A stretch of 50,112 bases of DNA from Daejeonella rubra (GCF_900103545.1 NZ_FNHH01000029.1:1-50112); one strand, 5' to 3'. Positions 36,401-44,802 are shown, counted from the stretch's first letter. The notes: generated by a model not told the origin, from the letters alone. Made by a program: numbers and translations.

Positions 36401-37964
36401 AGTAGTTTGCAAGGTGTTGTGGCCTGTCAGAAAACACAGCCAATGGAGTATCAGTCCCCATTGAACCAATAGCTTCTTTACCTGTAAGTGCCATTGGCAT
36501 GATCAGAGTCTCAATATCTTCACGGGAAAACCCGAAAACTTGCTGATACTTAAATGTTGATTCATTGGATAATTGAGTAAAAGCTACTCTAGGCTCATCC
36601 AGATCTTCCAGCCTGATCTTATAATTCTCAAGCCATGTACCGTACGGCTGTTGCGTGGTGATCTCCTTCTTTATCTCGTCATCTTCAATAATTTCGCCCT
36701 TAATTGTATCCACAACCAACATCTTACCTGGCTGCAAACGCCCCTTCTTGATTACTTTTGATTCATCTACAGGTAAAACTCCCGCTTCAGAGGCAACAAT
36801 TATACGATCATCACTAGTGATCACAAAACGCTGAGGACGAAGACCGTTACGGTCAAGTGTGGCACCGATCAAATGACCATCAGTAAATGCAATAGCCGCT
36901 GGTCCATCCCAGGGCTCGATCAATGTTGCATGGTATTCATAAAATGCCTTTGTAGCAGGATCCATTTGCTCGTTGCCATCCCATGCTTCGGGAATAAGCA
37001 TCATCATTACATGAGGCAATGACCGTCCGCAATGGAACAGTAATTCGATCACATTATCAAGACAAGCAGAATCTGATTGATTATTATCAATTACAGGCAA
37101 AAGCATATCCATTTCATCTTTGGAGAAAAATGGAGACGCAAATGAGCGTATGCCGGAATAAAACCAGTTTAAATTTCCTTTTAAAGTATTTATCTCACCA
37201 TTATGGGCTATAAACCTGAATGGTTGTGCAAGCCGCCATGAAGGAAAAGTATTTGTAGAGAAACGTGAATGGATCATACCAAAAGCAGAAGTTAAACCAG
37301 CTTCATTCAGATCAGGGAAATAGATCCTTACCTGGCTGCTGGTAAACTCACCTTTATAGATAATAACATTCTGAGAGAGCGAAACAATGTAAAATTGCTG
37401 CTCTGCCCCTATCACTGTTTCTCTTACTGATTTGGTGATATAGTTTTTAAGCACATATAATTTTCGCTCAAAATCTTCAGGAGTGTGAATATTTGCAGGT
37501 TTAGAAATAAAGACCTGCTCAATATCCGGCTCAGAAGAAAAAGCTGTCTCACCGATTATACCTGCATTAACAGGAACCTTACGATATCCCATTATGGTTA
37601 AACCAAGCTTTTCTGCTGCCTTCCCGATCGCTCTGCGGCAAGCCTCTTTGATAGTGGCTTTTTTGGGAAGGAATATCATTCCCACACCATAACTACCTGC
37701 CTTATCAAGACTGATATTTACTTTGAGAGCCTCCTGTTTAAAAAAATCATGAGGGATCTGAATTAATATCCCTGCCCCATCACCTGAATCCGGATCACAA
37801 CCGCATGCACCGCGGTGTTCCATATTTTCTAAAATAGTAAGGGCATCACTAACGATCTGATGCGATTTCCGGCCCTTAATATTTGCAATAAAACCAACTC
37901 CACAGGCATCATGCTCCATTGCAGAGTTGTATAAACCTTGTGTTTGGCTGTCAGTATTTGTCAT
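33438..37964 (-). CDS. gltB: Glutamate synthase large subunit
   Basis: The protein (1508 residues from the ATG at 37964) makes two glutamates from glutamine and 2-oxoglutarate. The class II amidotransferase nucleophile is Cys21 in MEHDACGVGF, exposed after removal of a 20-residue leader. The FMN/synthase region has GEGGEDELRYEP and the [3Fe-4S] cysteines CIMMRKCHLNTCPVG; the C-terminus is the GXGXG beta-helix. A longer in-frame start at 38045 would add 27 residues with no family likeness. A promoter is seen upstream. It is the first gene of gltBD. Confidence 0.97.
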   Translation of the reverse strand: MTNTDSQTQGLYNSAMEHDACGVGFIANIKGRKSHQIVSDALTILENMEHRGACGCDPDSGDGAGILIQIPHDFFKQEALKVNISLDKAGSYGVGMIFLPKKATIKEACRRAIGKAAEKLGLTIMGYRKVPVNAGIIGETAFSSEPDIEQVFISKPANIHTPEDFERKLYVLKNYITKSVRETVIGAEQQFYIVSLSQNVIIYKGEFTSSQVRIYFPDLNEAGLTSAFGMIHSRFSTNTFPSWRLAQPFRFIAHNGEINTLKGNLNWFYSGIRSFASPFFSKDEMDMLLPVIDNNQSDSACLDNVIELLFHCGRSLPHVMMMLIPEAWDGNEQMDPATKAFYEYHATLIEPWDGPAAIAFTDGHLIGATLDRNGLRPQRFVITSDDRIIVASEAGVLPVDESKVIKKGRLQPGKMLVVDTIKGEIIEDDEIKKEITTQQPYGTWLENYKIRLEDLDEPRVAFTQLSNESTFKYQQVFGFSREDIETLIMPMALTGKEAIGSMGTDTPLAVFSDRPQHLANYFKQLFAQVTNPPIDPIRERLVMSLAGFMGNNGNILDEDEMHCHCVALPHPVLSNTELEKIRSIDTGSFQAKTLQTYFKADGQAGSLQRGLDRLCRYAEDAVHDGFEVLILSDRAIDSEHAPIPSLLAVSAVHHHLIKKGLRGAVGIMVEAGDVWEVHHFACLIAFGATAVNPYLALATIRKLKTDEKLDTQLDLKALYKNYTKSVNDGLLKIFSKMGISTLQSYHGAQIFEIIGLNQDVIEHYFTGAVSRISGMGLDDLAEEALRKHYLGFRRTGVEAKLLPEGGVYQWKRKGEAHLFNPETVHLLQHSTRTNNYEVYKKYAQHINKQTDSLYTIRGLLDFAHHRQPVPLDEVEPVEAILKRFATGAMSFGSISHEAHSTLAIAMNSIGAKSNTGEGGEDELRYEPLADGGSMRSAIKQIASGRFGVTANYLTNADELQIKMAQGAKPGEGGQLPGDKVDEWIAKVRHATPGVGLISPPPHHDIYSIEDLAQLIFDLKNANRAARISVKLVSKAGVGTIAAGVAKAHADVILIAGYDGGTGASPLTSIKHAGLPWELGLAEAQQTLVKNKLRSRVVLQTDGQLKTGKDIAIATLLGAEEWGVATAALVAGGCIMMRKCHLNTCPVGVATQDPELRKLFSGKPEHIVNLFRFIAEELREIMAELGFRTINDMVGRVQFLKMRDDVDHWKVKNIDLSAILYSMDNPSGMTLYNSEKQDHNLDNILDWKLLEHAKNAIDSKEPVFAAFDIKNTDRTTGTLLSNEITKKYQSAGLPQNTINYKFTGSAGQSFGAFCTKGISFELTGEANDYVGKGLSGAQLVIYPSVKSKVLSQDNIIIGNVALYGATSGELFVRGQAGERFAVRNSGAIAVVEGVGDHGCEYMTGGRALILGKTGRNFAAGMSGGIAWVYDPDNSFVSNCNTEMVELDPLTPKDEEEILNLLNKHFQLTQSQVAKYILDDWDNASASFIKVFPSEYKRVLQQQQLQQSAG

Positions 37965-38069
37965 CAAAAATCTAAAATTTATAAGCTGACTAAAGTAACA
38001 AAAAGTGGTGTCATTACTTAATTTACAACTATTTTTATCATTCAATCAAAAAATATCATTTTATACCAT

Positions 38070-38100
38070 CAAATTTAGAATATTTATAATTTATTACCAA
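38070..38100 (-). promoter_or_regulatory. Promoter of gltBD
   Basis: On the minus strand TTG (38100-38098), 20 bases, then TAAATTTG (38077-38070) matches the Bacteroidota promoter in both boxes and spacing. The start would lie near 38064, giving a leader of about 100 bases before the gltB ATG. Confidence 0.65.
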
Positions 38101-38168
38101 TATTGTTGCCATATTGCTATTTCATACATCATATTTATACCTCAGGGGCATTAATTCCTTTTTTTTTT

Positions 38169-38176
38169 TACTTTTG
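38169..38176 (+). promoter_or_regulatory. -7 box (TACTTTTG) of the SRP RNA gene
   Basis: TACTTTTG is an exact TAnnTTTG match and ends 4 bp before the first paired base of the RNA, exactly where a start at about 38180 would be needed. No TTG is seen at the -33 distance. Confidence 0.55.
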
Positions 38177-38180
38177 TGAC

Positions 38181-38277
38181 GGGCAAGTCTTTTACGACCA
38201 GCTCCCTTTGAACTCCCCCAGGGTGGGAACACAGCAAGGGTAGAAGGTTGTAGCGGTGCGATAAAAGGTGCTTGCCC
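38181..38277 (+). ncRNA. ffs: Signal recognition particle RNA (4.5S-type, small bacterial SRP RNA)
   Basis: The ends GGGCAAG (38181-38187) and CTTGCCC (38271-38277) close a long hairpin of about 97 bases. The apical part has the domain IV features bound by Ffh: CCCCCAGGGTGGGAACACAG followed by CAAGGG, with the GGAA and AGCA internal-loop bases on the two strands. The ending AGGTGCTTGCCC and a T run (38280-38284) fit a terminated transcript. With Ffh it delivers membrane and secreted proteins to the translocon. Confidence 0.93.
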
Positions 38278-38294
38278 ATTTTTTAAAATTGAGT

Positions 38295-38322
38295 TAATTA
38301 GCAAATGAGCTAATTAGCAAAT
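38295..38322. repeat. Two TAATTAGCAAAT direct repeats (left flank)
   Basis: TAATTAGCAAAT occurs at 38295-38306 and 38311-38322, between the SRP RNA and the four-helix-bundle gene. The inverse sequence flanks the other side of that gene. Confidence 0.8.
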
Positions 38323-38331
38323 TGCTTCAAT

Positions 38332-38688
38332 ATGAGCAGGCTAAAGGCTGATGAAAATCCAATAGTTTTAAAAACATTTTCTTTCGCTGTTAATGCCGCC
38401 AAATATTGCCAGGTCCTTCAAAAAAGCAAAGATTTTCCACTTGCCAATCAACTGTTTAAAAGTTCTACTTCTATTGGTGCCAACGTAAGAGAAGCACAGA
38501 ATGCAGAAAGCAAGGCCGATTTTATTCATAAATTCAAAATTGCAATAAAAGAAGTGGATGAAACTGAATATTGGCTTGCATTGTGCAAAGAATTACATAA
38601 TCATTCAGAACTACCCGCTTTGAATGAACAGCTAATAGAAATACAAAAAATCATTAATAAAATAATTTCCACTAGCAAGAAAGCATAA
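38332..38688 (+). CDS. Four-helix-bundle protein (S23 / TIGR02436 type)
   Basis: The 118-residue protein matches the S23-like four-helix bundles first known from intervening sequences inside 23S rRNA genes and related in fold to the Avd protein of diversity-generating retroelements. Recognisable blocks are LANQLFKSSTSIGANVREAQ and FKIAIKEVDETEYWL. The biochemical role of this family is not settled; a basic surface suggests nucleic-acid binding. No reverse transcriptase or rRNA gene is nearby. The gene is tightly framed by inverted TAATTAGCAAAT-type repeats, as if it were a cassette set down between ffs and the aldolase gene. Confidence 0.92.
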   Translation: MSRLKADENPIVLKTFSFAVNAAKYCQVLQKSKDFPLANQLFKSSTSIGANVREAQNAESKADFIHKFKIAIKEVDETEYWLALCKELHNHSELPALNEQLIEIQKIINKIISTSKKA

Positions 38689-38722
38689 TTTGCTAATTTG
38701 CACATTCACTAATTTGCTAATT
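38688..38722. repeat. Two ATTTGCTAATT repeats (right flank, inverted to the left flank)
   Basis: ATTTGCTAATT occurs at 38688-38698 and 38712-38722, starting inside the stop codon of the four-helix-bundle gene. It is the reverse complement of the repeat on the left side. Confidence 0.8.
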
Positions 38723-38730
38723 CAATTGAC

Positions 38731-39390
38731 ATGAAATTCTTTATAGACACTGCAAACCTCGCCCAGATCAAAGAAGCCCAGGCACTCGGAATTTTAGATG
38801 GAGTAACCACCAATCCAAGCCTGATGGCTAAAGAAGGAATAACTGGTGATCAGAATGTAATCAATCATTATAAAGCTATATGTGCTTTGGTTGAAGGAGA
38901 TGTAAGTGCAGAAGTCATTGCTACCGACTTCGAAAACATGGTGAAAGAAGGTGAAATATTAGCTGCACTGGATCCAAAGATCGTTGTAAAAGTACCAATG
39001 ATCGCTGAGGGTATAAAAGCTATAAAATACTTTAGTTCAAAAGGCATTAAGACCAATTGTACCCTTGTATTTTCTTCAGGCCAGGCTCTTTTAGCTGCTA
39101 AAGTTGGTGCTACCTATGTATCTCCTTTTATTGGCCGTCTTGATGATGTTTCTACCGACGGTTTGACCTTAATTGAAGATATACGCCTTATTTATGATAA
39201 TTATGGTTTCGAAACACAGATACTTGCGGCTTCAGTTCGTCATCCAATGCACATTATTAACTGTGCTAAAATAGGTGCTGATGTGATCACAGGACCACTT
39301 TCTGCTATGATCGCTTTATCAAAACATCCATTGACTGACAGCGGACTGGCACAGTTCCTCGCAGATCATGCAAAAGCTGCAGGAAAATAA
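38731..39390 (+). CDS. fsa: Fructose-6-phosphate aldolase / transaldolase (TalC/FSA type)
   Basis: The 219-residue protein belongs to the short transaldolase class. It has FIDTANLAQIKEA at the start, GVTTNPSLMAKEG, the Schiff-base Lys87 in VVKVPM, NCTLVFSSGQALLAA and ILAASVRHPMHI. Short forms act either as transaldolase in the pentose phosphate pathway or as fructose-6-phosphate aldolase; the sequence alone does not decide. The ATG at 38731 is 42 bp after the four-helix-bundle gene. A strong terminator follows. Confidence 0.95.
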   Translation: MKFFIDTANLAQIKEAQALGILDGVTTNPSLMAKEGITGDQNVINHYKAICALVEGDVSAEVIATDFENMVKEGEILAALDPKIVVKVPMIAEGIKAIKYFSSKGIKTNCTLVFSSGQALLAAKVGATYVSPFIGRLDDVSTDGLTLIEDIRLIYDNYGFETQILAASVRHPMHIINCAKIGADVITGPLSAMIALSKHPLTDSGLAQFLADHAKAAGK

Positions 39391-39428
39391 GAAGAAAGCT
39401 TAAAGGTAAAAGATGAAAGAATAAAGGA

Positions 39429-39459
39429 AAAAGCATAGAGTATAAAACTCTATGCTTTT
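39429..39459 (+). terminator. Terminator after the aldolase/transaldolase gene
   Basis: AAAAGCATAGAGT (39429-39441) and ACTCTATGCTTTT (39447-39459) form a perfect 13-bp stem with A on the left and T on the right. Confidence 0.85.
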
Positions 39460-39519
39460 ATCATTTTAAGCCTTCTGTACTTAAGTTAATAGTCATAACG
39501 CAATACTCAAAATCTGAAA

Positions 39520-40488
39520 TTGGACAATAAATACGATATTCTGATCATTGGAGGAGGTCCAATAGGACTAACTTGTGGCATCGAAGCTCAGGCTGCAGGA
39601 CTAAGCTATGTGATCATAGAAAAAGGCTGTATGGTTAATTCTCTTTATAATTATCCTTCAAATATGACCTTCTTCTCTACTTCAGATAAACTGGAAATTG
39701 GTGGAGTGCCTTTTGTCAGCAATAATATTAAACCAACACGAAGCGAGGCTTTAGAATATTACAGAAGAGTTGCAGATAAATTTGACTTGAACCTGAATTT
39801 ATTTGAAAAGGTTGAATCTGTTGACAAAAAGTCGGATGAATACCTTGTACATACCAATAAGGCAGACTATCAGGTTAAAAACATCATTGTTTCTACAGGA
39901 TTCTATGATATTCCAAATAAATTAAATATTCCGGGAGAAGATCTTCCGAAGGTAAAACACTACTACAAGGACCCTCATTTCTATGCAAAACAGAAAGTTT
40001 TGGTAGTTGGGGCCAATAACTCTTCTGTAGATGCTGCTCTGGAAACATATAGAAAAGGTGCTGAAGTCAGTATGGTGATCCGTGAATCGGAGATCGGTGA
40101 ACGTGTAAAATATTGGGTCAGGCCCGATATTATAAACCGTATCAAAGAAGGAAGCATTAAGGCCTATTTTAATTCAAGCTTAAGCGCAATCAATGAGCAT
40201 GAAGCAGAAATTATTGGACCGGAAGGCAAAATTACTATTGCCAATGATTTTGTACTGGCGATGACAGGCTATCAGCCTGATTTTTCATTTCTTAGAAAAA
40301 TCGGTATCAGGATATCTACAGATGAAAAACAAGCTCCTGAACATGATCCAATAACCATGGAAACCAATATGAAAGGAATTTACCTTGCAGGGGTAGTCTG
40401 CGGTGGCATGAATACACATATTTGGTTCATTGAAAATTCAAGGGTGCACGCGGAGATAATAATTAATAAAATAATAGCTGAGGAATAA
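39520..40488 (+). CDS. ypdA: YpdA-like FAD/NAD(P) oxidoreductase (putative bacillithiol disulfide reductase)
   Basis: The 322-residue flavoprotein has two dinucleotide folds: ILIIGGGPIGLTCG (residues 7-20) for FAD and VLVVGANNSSVDAALE for NADPH. It lacks the redox CxxC of thioredoxin reductases, which together with the NYPSNMTFFSTSDKLEIGG block places it in the YpdA family that reduces bacillithiol disulfide. The C-terminal GIYLAGVVCGGMNTHIWFIE is typical. Translation starts at a TTG; no ATG precedes the conserved N-terminus. The bsh genes are not in the window, so bacillithiol use is inferred only. Confidence 0.88.
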   Translation: MDNKYDILIIGGGPIGLTCGIEAQAAGLSYVIIEKGCMVNSLYNYPSNMTFFSTSDKLEIGGVPFVSNNIKPTRSEALEYYRRVADKFDLNLNLFEKVESVDKKSDEYLVHTNKADYQVKNIIVSTGFYDIPNKLNIPGEDLPKVKHYYKDPHFYAKQKVLVVGANNSSVDAALETYRKGAEVSMVIRESEIGERVKYWVRPDIINRIKEGSIKAYFNSSLSAINEHEAEIIGPEGKITIANDFVLAMTGYQPDFSFLRKIGIRISTDEKQAPEHDPITMETNMKGIYLAGVVCGGMNTHIWFIENSRVHAEIIINKIIAEE

Positions 40489-40780
40489 AAGTTATCTGTT
40501 ATCTGTCTGGGCGGAGAGACTGAATATGTACTAAATATGAGTTTTTCATAGCTGGATTGGCTGATATAAATTTTGAATACAATTAATAATTAGCTGAATA
40601 TTGCATCCTTTCAGATCCAAACTCGATTTAAATAGTAAAATGCACCACCTTTTTATGCAACCTGCATGTCAACAGATAACTGACCAATTGAGCCAGGAAC
40701 CAGGATCAAAGAACAAGGACAATTCAGCACTAATTTTAAATTTACAGCTTTTTCCTGACAACAGATAACAGAAAAAAAGC
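40489..40780. repeat. Intergenic repeats between the YpdA-like gene and gmhB
   Basis: A TTATCTG doublet lies at about 40491-40507. The segment 40670-40721, read on the minus strand, contains CCTGGTTCCTGGCTCAATT followed by GTCAGTTATCTG and so is another copy of the sequence found at 24433-24482. No gene is seen. Confidence 0.65.
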
Positions 40781-41266
40781 CTAAGCAATTAAACTCAAAA
40801 TCTCGCTAATCGGCTGATCACTATCGATCAATATCCCGGTCACTCCTGCAGCTTCACCAGCCATAACATCTCTTTCTCTGTCGCCAATAAAATAAGATTG
40901 AGAAGCATCAATTCCAAAACGGGCAACAGCTTTCTCAAGCATCAATGAACCCGGCTTACGGCATAAACATTTTCCATTGTATTCGGGATGATGATTACAA
41001 TAGTAGGCCTCTGATATCAGCACACCCTGTTCTGCATAAGTTCTTTTTAAATGATCATGCATTTTATCAAGTTCTTCAACCGAATACCATCCCTTTGCTA
41101 GTCCGCCCTGGTTGGTAATCACGATCAATAGATACCCCCTATTCTGTAATTCCTTTAATGCAGTGAAATTGTGTTCCAATATTTTAAAATCCTCAAACCG
41201 ACAGACATAATCTCCCAATTCTTTATTTAAAACCCCATCCCTGTCCAGAAAAACAGCTTTTTTCAT
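40781..41266 (-). CDS. gmhB: D-glycero-manno-heptose 1,7-bisphosphate 7-phosphatase (HAD-IIIA)
   Basis: From the ATG at 41266 the 161-residue enzyme carries the HAD nucleophile motif AVFLDRDGVLN (Asp8, Asp10), the second motif VITNQGG, and the Zn-binding insert CNHHPEYNGKCLCRKP with the Cys/His ligands of GmhB/HisB-N enzymes, then FIGDRERDVMAGEAAGV (motif IV). It removes the 7-phosphate in ADP-heptose synthesis for LPS. HisB-type histidinol phosphatase is the alternative but no his genes are near. An in-frame ATG at 41278 adds only four residues. Confidence 0.9.
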   Translation of the reverse strand: MKKAVFLDRDGVLNKELGDYVCRFEDFKILEHNFTALKELQNRGYLLIVITNQGGLAKGWYSVEELDKMHDHLKRTYAEQGVLISEAYYCNHHPEYNGKCLCRKPGSLMLEKAVARFGIDASQSYFIGDRERDVMAGEAAGVTGILIDSDQPISEILSLIA

Positions 41267-41358
41267 AATAAAATTCAATTATTCAACCTCTTAAGCAATT
41301 TATTTCAAATATCAGTAAAAGAACTATCTTTAATTTAGAAAAAACCAAAAAATCCAAT

Positions 41359-43407
41359 ATGTCTGAAACAATTACTAAAAAAGAATTTAAGCCTTATGTG
41401 CCATCCAGCAGCTCGGTTGCTGAATTTACTGTAAAATCAGTTCTTTTAGGAGCCGTTTTCGGAATAATTTTTGGTGCCGCAACAGTCTACCTGGCATTGA
41501 AAGCAGGATTGACCGTATCAGCATCAATTCCTATTGCTGTTCTTGCCATTTCTATCGGGAGAAAGTTTTTTAAAACCACCATTCTGGAGAACAATATCAT
41601 ACAAACCACTGGTTCTGCAGGCGAGTCTATAGCTGCAGGTGTTGTTTTTACTTTACCCGGGTTCCTTTTTCTATCTGCCGGTAGCAACAGTGAATCATTT
41701 TTCTCCTATTGGCCAATCTTCTTCCTTGCCGCTCTGGGAGGTATACTCGGTACATTAATGATGATCCCATTGCGAAAATCATTGATCGTAGACGAACATG
41801 AAAGTCTCCCTTACCCGGAAGGTACTGCCTGTGCTTCTGTTTTAATTGCGGGAGAAAAGGGTGGTGATTTTGCAAAAACTGCCTACTACGGCCTTGCCTT
41901 TGCTTTCGGTTATGCTATACTCCAAAAGGTATTTCACCTGATCGCTGAGGCACCAACATGGGCAACAAGGCAGACGAACAGATTCTTTCCATCAGCTACA
42001 ATCAATGGAGAGATTACTCCTGAATACATGGGCGTTGGATATATCATTGGACCTAAAATAGCCGGAGTTCTCGTTGCAGGCGGTGTGCTTGCCTGGTTAG
42101 GACTTATACCACTTCTGGCCACATTGGTACCCGCAGAAACAATTGCATATCAATTAGTTAAACTGGGTTATCTAAATAACGTGTATGCTCCGGGAGGCCC
42201 GGGAAACTATGACCCATTAAATATGGTATTTGAAAACACTGCAACTGCCATCTATCAGGCATATATTAAACAGATCGGTGCAGGTGCTGTTGCTGCGGGT
42301 GGTTTTATTACCCTGTTAAAAACTATCCCAACGATCATTTCTTCGTTTAAGTCGAGCCTGGCTTCAATGAATAAAAGCAGCGCTGAATTAAAAGTGATCA
42401 AACGTACAGACAATGATCTTTCCTTCAGGATTGTGATATTTGGCAGTCTGGCTTTGATACTACTCATGGCAATTTTACCTCAAATTCCCGGAGACTCGAT
42501 CTTAAATAAATTACTAATTGGCGTTTTAGTGATTATTTTCGGCTTTTTCTTTGTCACAGTATCAAGCCGGATAGTTGGTTTGATAGGAACATCCTCGAAT
42601 CCGGTATCAGGAATGACCATTGCCACTTTGATGGGTACATGCTTAATTTTTATCAGTATTGGATGGACAGGCCTGTCATATGAACCAATGGCTTTGGTTG
42701 TTGGTAGTATGATCTGTATAGCGGCAGCCAATGCCGGAGCAACTTCACAGGACCTTAAGACAGGTTATATTGTAGGAGCAACACCCAAATATCAGCAGCT
42801 AGCCTTATTTGTTGGAGCTATTGTATCTGCGGTAGTGATCGGTGCAACTTTATCGATACTTGACAGGCCCACAGCCGAAATGGCCGCACAGGGAATTACT
42901 CATGCCATTGGAACAGATACCTACCCTGCTCCACAAGGCACACTCATGGCCACTCTGATCAAAGGATTGCTGTCCTTCAACCTCGACTGGCAATTTGTGC
43001 TTGTCGGGGTCTTTCTGGCGATAACAGTTGAATTATGCGGTGTAAAATCCCTTTCTTTTGCTGTAGGGGCTTATTTACCGCTTTCCACTACCCTTCCGAT
43101 CTTCGCAGGAGGTGCTATAAAAGGTTTGGTTGATATGAGATCAAAGAAAAAAGGCAGCAAATCAGATGATGATGAACTGGGACAAGGAAATCTTTTTGCA
43201 ACCGGTCTTGTTGCTGGTGGTGCTCTCATGGGAGTTATTTATGCGTTTCTGATGGCCTTTGGAAGTACTGCAGGTCCGGTAGGTAAGCTGAATATGGAAG
43301 AACATCTTACTTCTTTGCTTGGCTCTGGAGGATATCAGATCATGGGATTTGTGTTCTTTGTAATCATGGGACTTTCATTATATAAGATAGCGGTCGGGAA
43401 AAAATAA
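41359..43407 (+). CDS. OPT family oligopeptide transporter
   Basis: The 682-residue membrane protein has about 15-16 spans. The N-terminal region TTGSAGESIAAGVVFTLPG and the loop EHESLPYPEGTACASVL are typical of prokaryotic OPT proteins. A cytosolic linker, KSSAELKVIKRTDNDL, splits the two halves near residue 340. It probably imports peptides or metal-peptide complexes (siderophore-like). Start is the ATG at 41359; a TATCTTTA at 41329 is a weak -7 candidate. The gene stands alone and ends in a long hairpin. Confidence 0.92.
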   Translation: MSETITKKEFKPYVPSSSSVAEFTVKSVLLGAVFGIIFGAATVYLALKAGLTVSASIPIAVLAISIGRKFFKTTILENNIIQTTGSAGESIAAGVVFTLPGFLFLSAGSNSESFFSYWPIFFLAALGGILGTLMMIPLRKSLIVDEHESLPYPEGTACASVLIAGEKGGDFAKTAYYGLAFAFGYAILQKVFHLIAEAPTWATRQTNRFFPSATINGEITPEYMGVGYIIGPKIAGVLVAGGVLAWLGLIPLLATLVPAETIAYQLVKLGYLNNVYAPGGPGNYDPLNMVFENTATAIYQAYIKQIGAGAVAAGGFITLLKTIPTIISSFKSSLASMNKSSAELKVIKRTDNDLSFRIVIFGSLALILLMAILPQIPGDSILNKLLIGVLVIIFGFFFVTVSSRIVGLIGTSSNPVSGMTIATLMGTCLIFISIGWTGLSYEPMALVVGSMICIAAANAGATSQDLKTGYIVGATPKYQQLALFVGAIVSAVVIGATLSILDRPTAEMAAQGITHAIGTDTYPAPQGTLMATLIKGLLSFNLDWQFVLVGVFLAITVELCGVKSLSFAVGAYLPLSTTLPIFAGGAIKGLVDMRSKKKGSKSDDDELGQGNLFATGLVAGGALMGVIYAFLMAFGSTAGPVGKLNMEEHLTSLLGSGGYQIMGFVFFVIMGLSLYKIAVGKK

Positions 43408-43461
43408 AGTCCGGATCTAATTTGTTCGCAGACTGAAATAGTTCTAATATTTTTTTTTCTT

Positions 43462-43516
43462 ATATGCAGGTTATGATTGGAATAGATCTTCCAGTAATAA
43501 CCTGCATATTTTGTTT
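43462..43516 (+). terminator. Long-stem terminator after the OPT gene
   Basis: ATATGCAGGTTAT (43462-43474) pairs perfectly with ATAACCTGCATAT (43497-43509) around a 22-base loop, followed by TTTTGTTTTT. A T run on the left side of the stem gives it some terminator character on the other strand too. Confidence 0.75.
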
Positions 43517-43603
43517 TTCCCATTTCGAAGAATTTGAAAATCATATTACATCATCGTTTTTTAGAATTCTATTTAAGATTTTTACAAAAAAAGCACAGAA
43601 AAC

Positions 43604-44176
43604 ATGTCCAGTTTATATCTTCTTGCAATCATTCCACCTCATGACCTGTCCAGGGAGATCCATGAGATAAGATTGCATTGTTCGGAAAAATTTGGCGTTC
43701 TGAAAGCTCTTAAACCACCGGTACATATTTCTATCTATCGTCCTTTCAGACTTGAAGAGGATTTTGAAATTAATTTCATCAGAATGATTCAATATGCGTT
43801 GGCAGAGCAGGAATCATTTGTACAGGACATTGAAAATTTTGAGGCTTTCAACACCCATGCAATTGTACTTCGGGGATTGATAAACCCCGGGATACTGAAA
43901 CTTTATAATATCATCAGCGCTACAATGATCGAAAAAGGAATTGATAAACATCCTTCAGATATTTTTCCCTTTCGTCCACATCTGACAATTGCCTACCGGG
44001 ATATAAAGCCTGAGGTTTTTCCGCTGATATGGGAAGAATACAAAGACAAAAAGTTTACAGCAAGTTTCAAAGTTGATCATTTGAGTCTGCTTAAGCATGA
44101 CGGGAATCAATGGCTTGTAATCAAAAATTATCCATTCAGGGAAACAAATTCATTATCTGAAACTGGCAAGATCTGA
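43604..44176 (+). CDS. 2'-5' RNA ligase / 2H phosphoesterase family protein
   Basis: The 190-residue protein has the two H-x-[ST] motifs of the 2H superfamily: PVHISIYRPF (His41) and RPHLTIAYR (His126). The spacing of 85 residues and the RPH lead-in fit LigT/CPD-like enzymes that act on 2',3'-cyclic phosphates or ADP-ribose 1'',2''-cyclic phosphate. The substrate is unknown. It is convergent with the DUF502 gene 35 bp away and has no obvious partner. Start is the ATG at 43604; no competing start is needed. Confidence 0.9.
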   Translation: MSSLYLLAIIPPHDLSREIHEIRLHCSEKFGVLKALKPPVHISIYRPFRLEEDFEINFIRMIQYALAEQESFVQDIENFEAFNTHAIVLRGLINPGILKLYNIISATMIEKGIDKHPSDIFPFRPHLTIAYRDIKPEVFPLIWEEYKDKKFTASFKVDHLSLLKHDGNQWLVIKNYPFRETNSLSETGKI

Positions 44177-44211
44177 GAGATAGAAAACTAAGATGCAGTT
44201 TATCTTAAATT

Positions 44212-44802
44212 TCATAACTGACTTACCCCACCCGAGACAATAAATTTCATAGCCTCACTTGCACTCATCTTCAAAGGTTTCACCCGGTCAGAACTCACAA
44301 TGCATAATTGACCTGCAAACGAGTATGATAAAGGAAAATAAACAGCTACTTCACCGGGATAGCCGATCTTGGATAGATCTTTTTGCGTAAGGAAACCTAT
44401 TTTTTTCAAACCCGTTTCATTCACTTCCACAACCACAGGCTCACTAAATTTTTTGTCGTCACCAACAAATGCCTCTGTGAGATCTTTGAAAGAGGTATAG
44501 ATCACATTAAAAACAGGTAATCTTTTGAACCAACGGCCAAACCATTTCTTTATTGGGTCAGTTACGAAGTTTGTTACCACAATGCCAACAACAATGAGAA
44601 AAACAATAACAGTCAGGATACCAAGACCTGGAATATATATCGGCTTACCCGTTTGATCTACCCAGATCACATCGCTTAAATTAAGTGCAGAGTCCACTTT
44701 AGAAACCGCCCAGTAAATAAAAAACAATGCGGCAGCAACAGGCAATATGACCAATGCACCTCTTACCAGGTAATTAAATAAAGCTCTGACAATTCTATTC
44801 AT
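44212..44802 (-). CDS. DUF502 integral membrane protein
   Basis: The 196-residue protein has two hydrophobic spans (about residues 10-33 and 55-80) and a soluble C-terminal part. The segment RLPVFNVIYTSFKDL after the second span is the DUF502 signature. The family is widespread; a plant homologue is involved in organelle trafficking but the bacterial role is not known. Its start overlaps the end of murF-alr by 8 bp, so it is translationally coupled to wall-precursor synthesis, which hints at an envelope function. Confidence 0.9.
   Translation of the reverse strand: MNRIVRALFNYLVRGALVILPVAAALFFIYWAVSKVDSALNLSDVIWVDQTGKPIYIPGLGILTVIVFLIVVGIVVTNFVTDPIKKWFGRWFKRLPVFNVIYTSFKDLTEAFVGDDKKFSEPVVVEVNETGLKKIGFLTQKDLSKIGYPGEVAVYFPLSYSFAGQLCIVSSDRVKPLKMSASEAMKFIVSGGVSQL

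Noticed and set aside
37965..38045. Longer N-terminus of GltB from the ATG at 38045
   Set aside because: The extra 27 residues have no likeness to glutamate synthases; the ATG at 37964 leaves the nucleophile Cys at position 21, as expected for a short propeptide.
38122..38304. Minus-strand reading frame over the SRP RNA
   Set aside because: The frame covers the structured RNA gene on the opposite strand and has no protein likeness.
38332..38688. Avd protein of a diversity-generating retroelement
   Set aside because: No reverse transcriptase, template repeat or variable repeat is visible around the gene.
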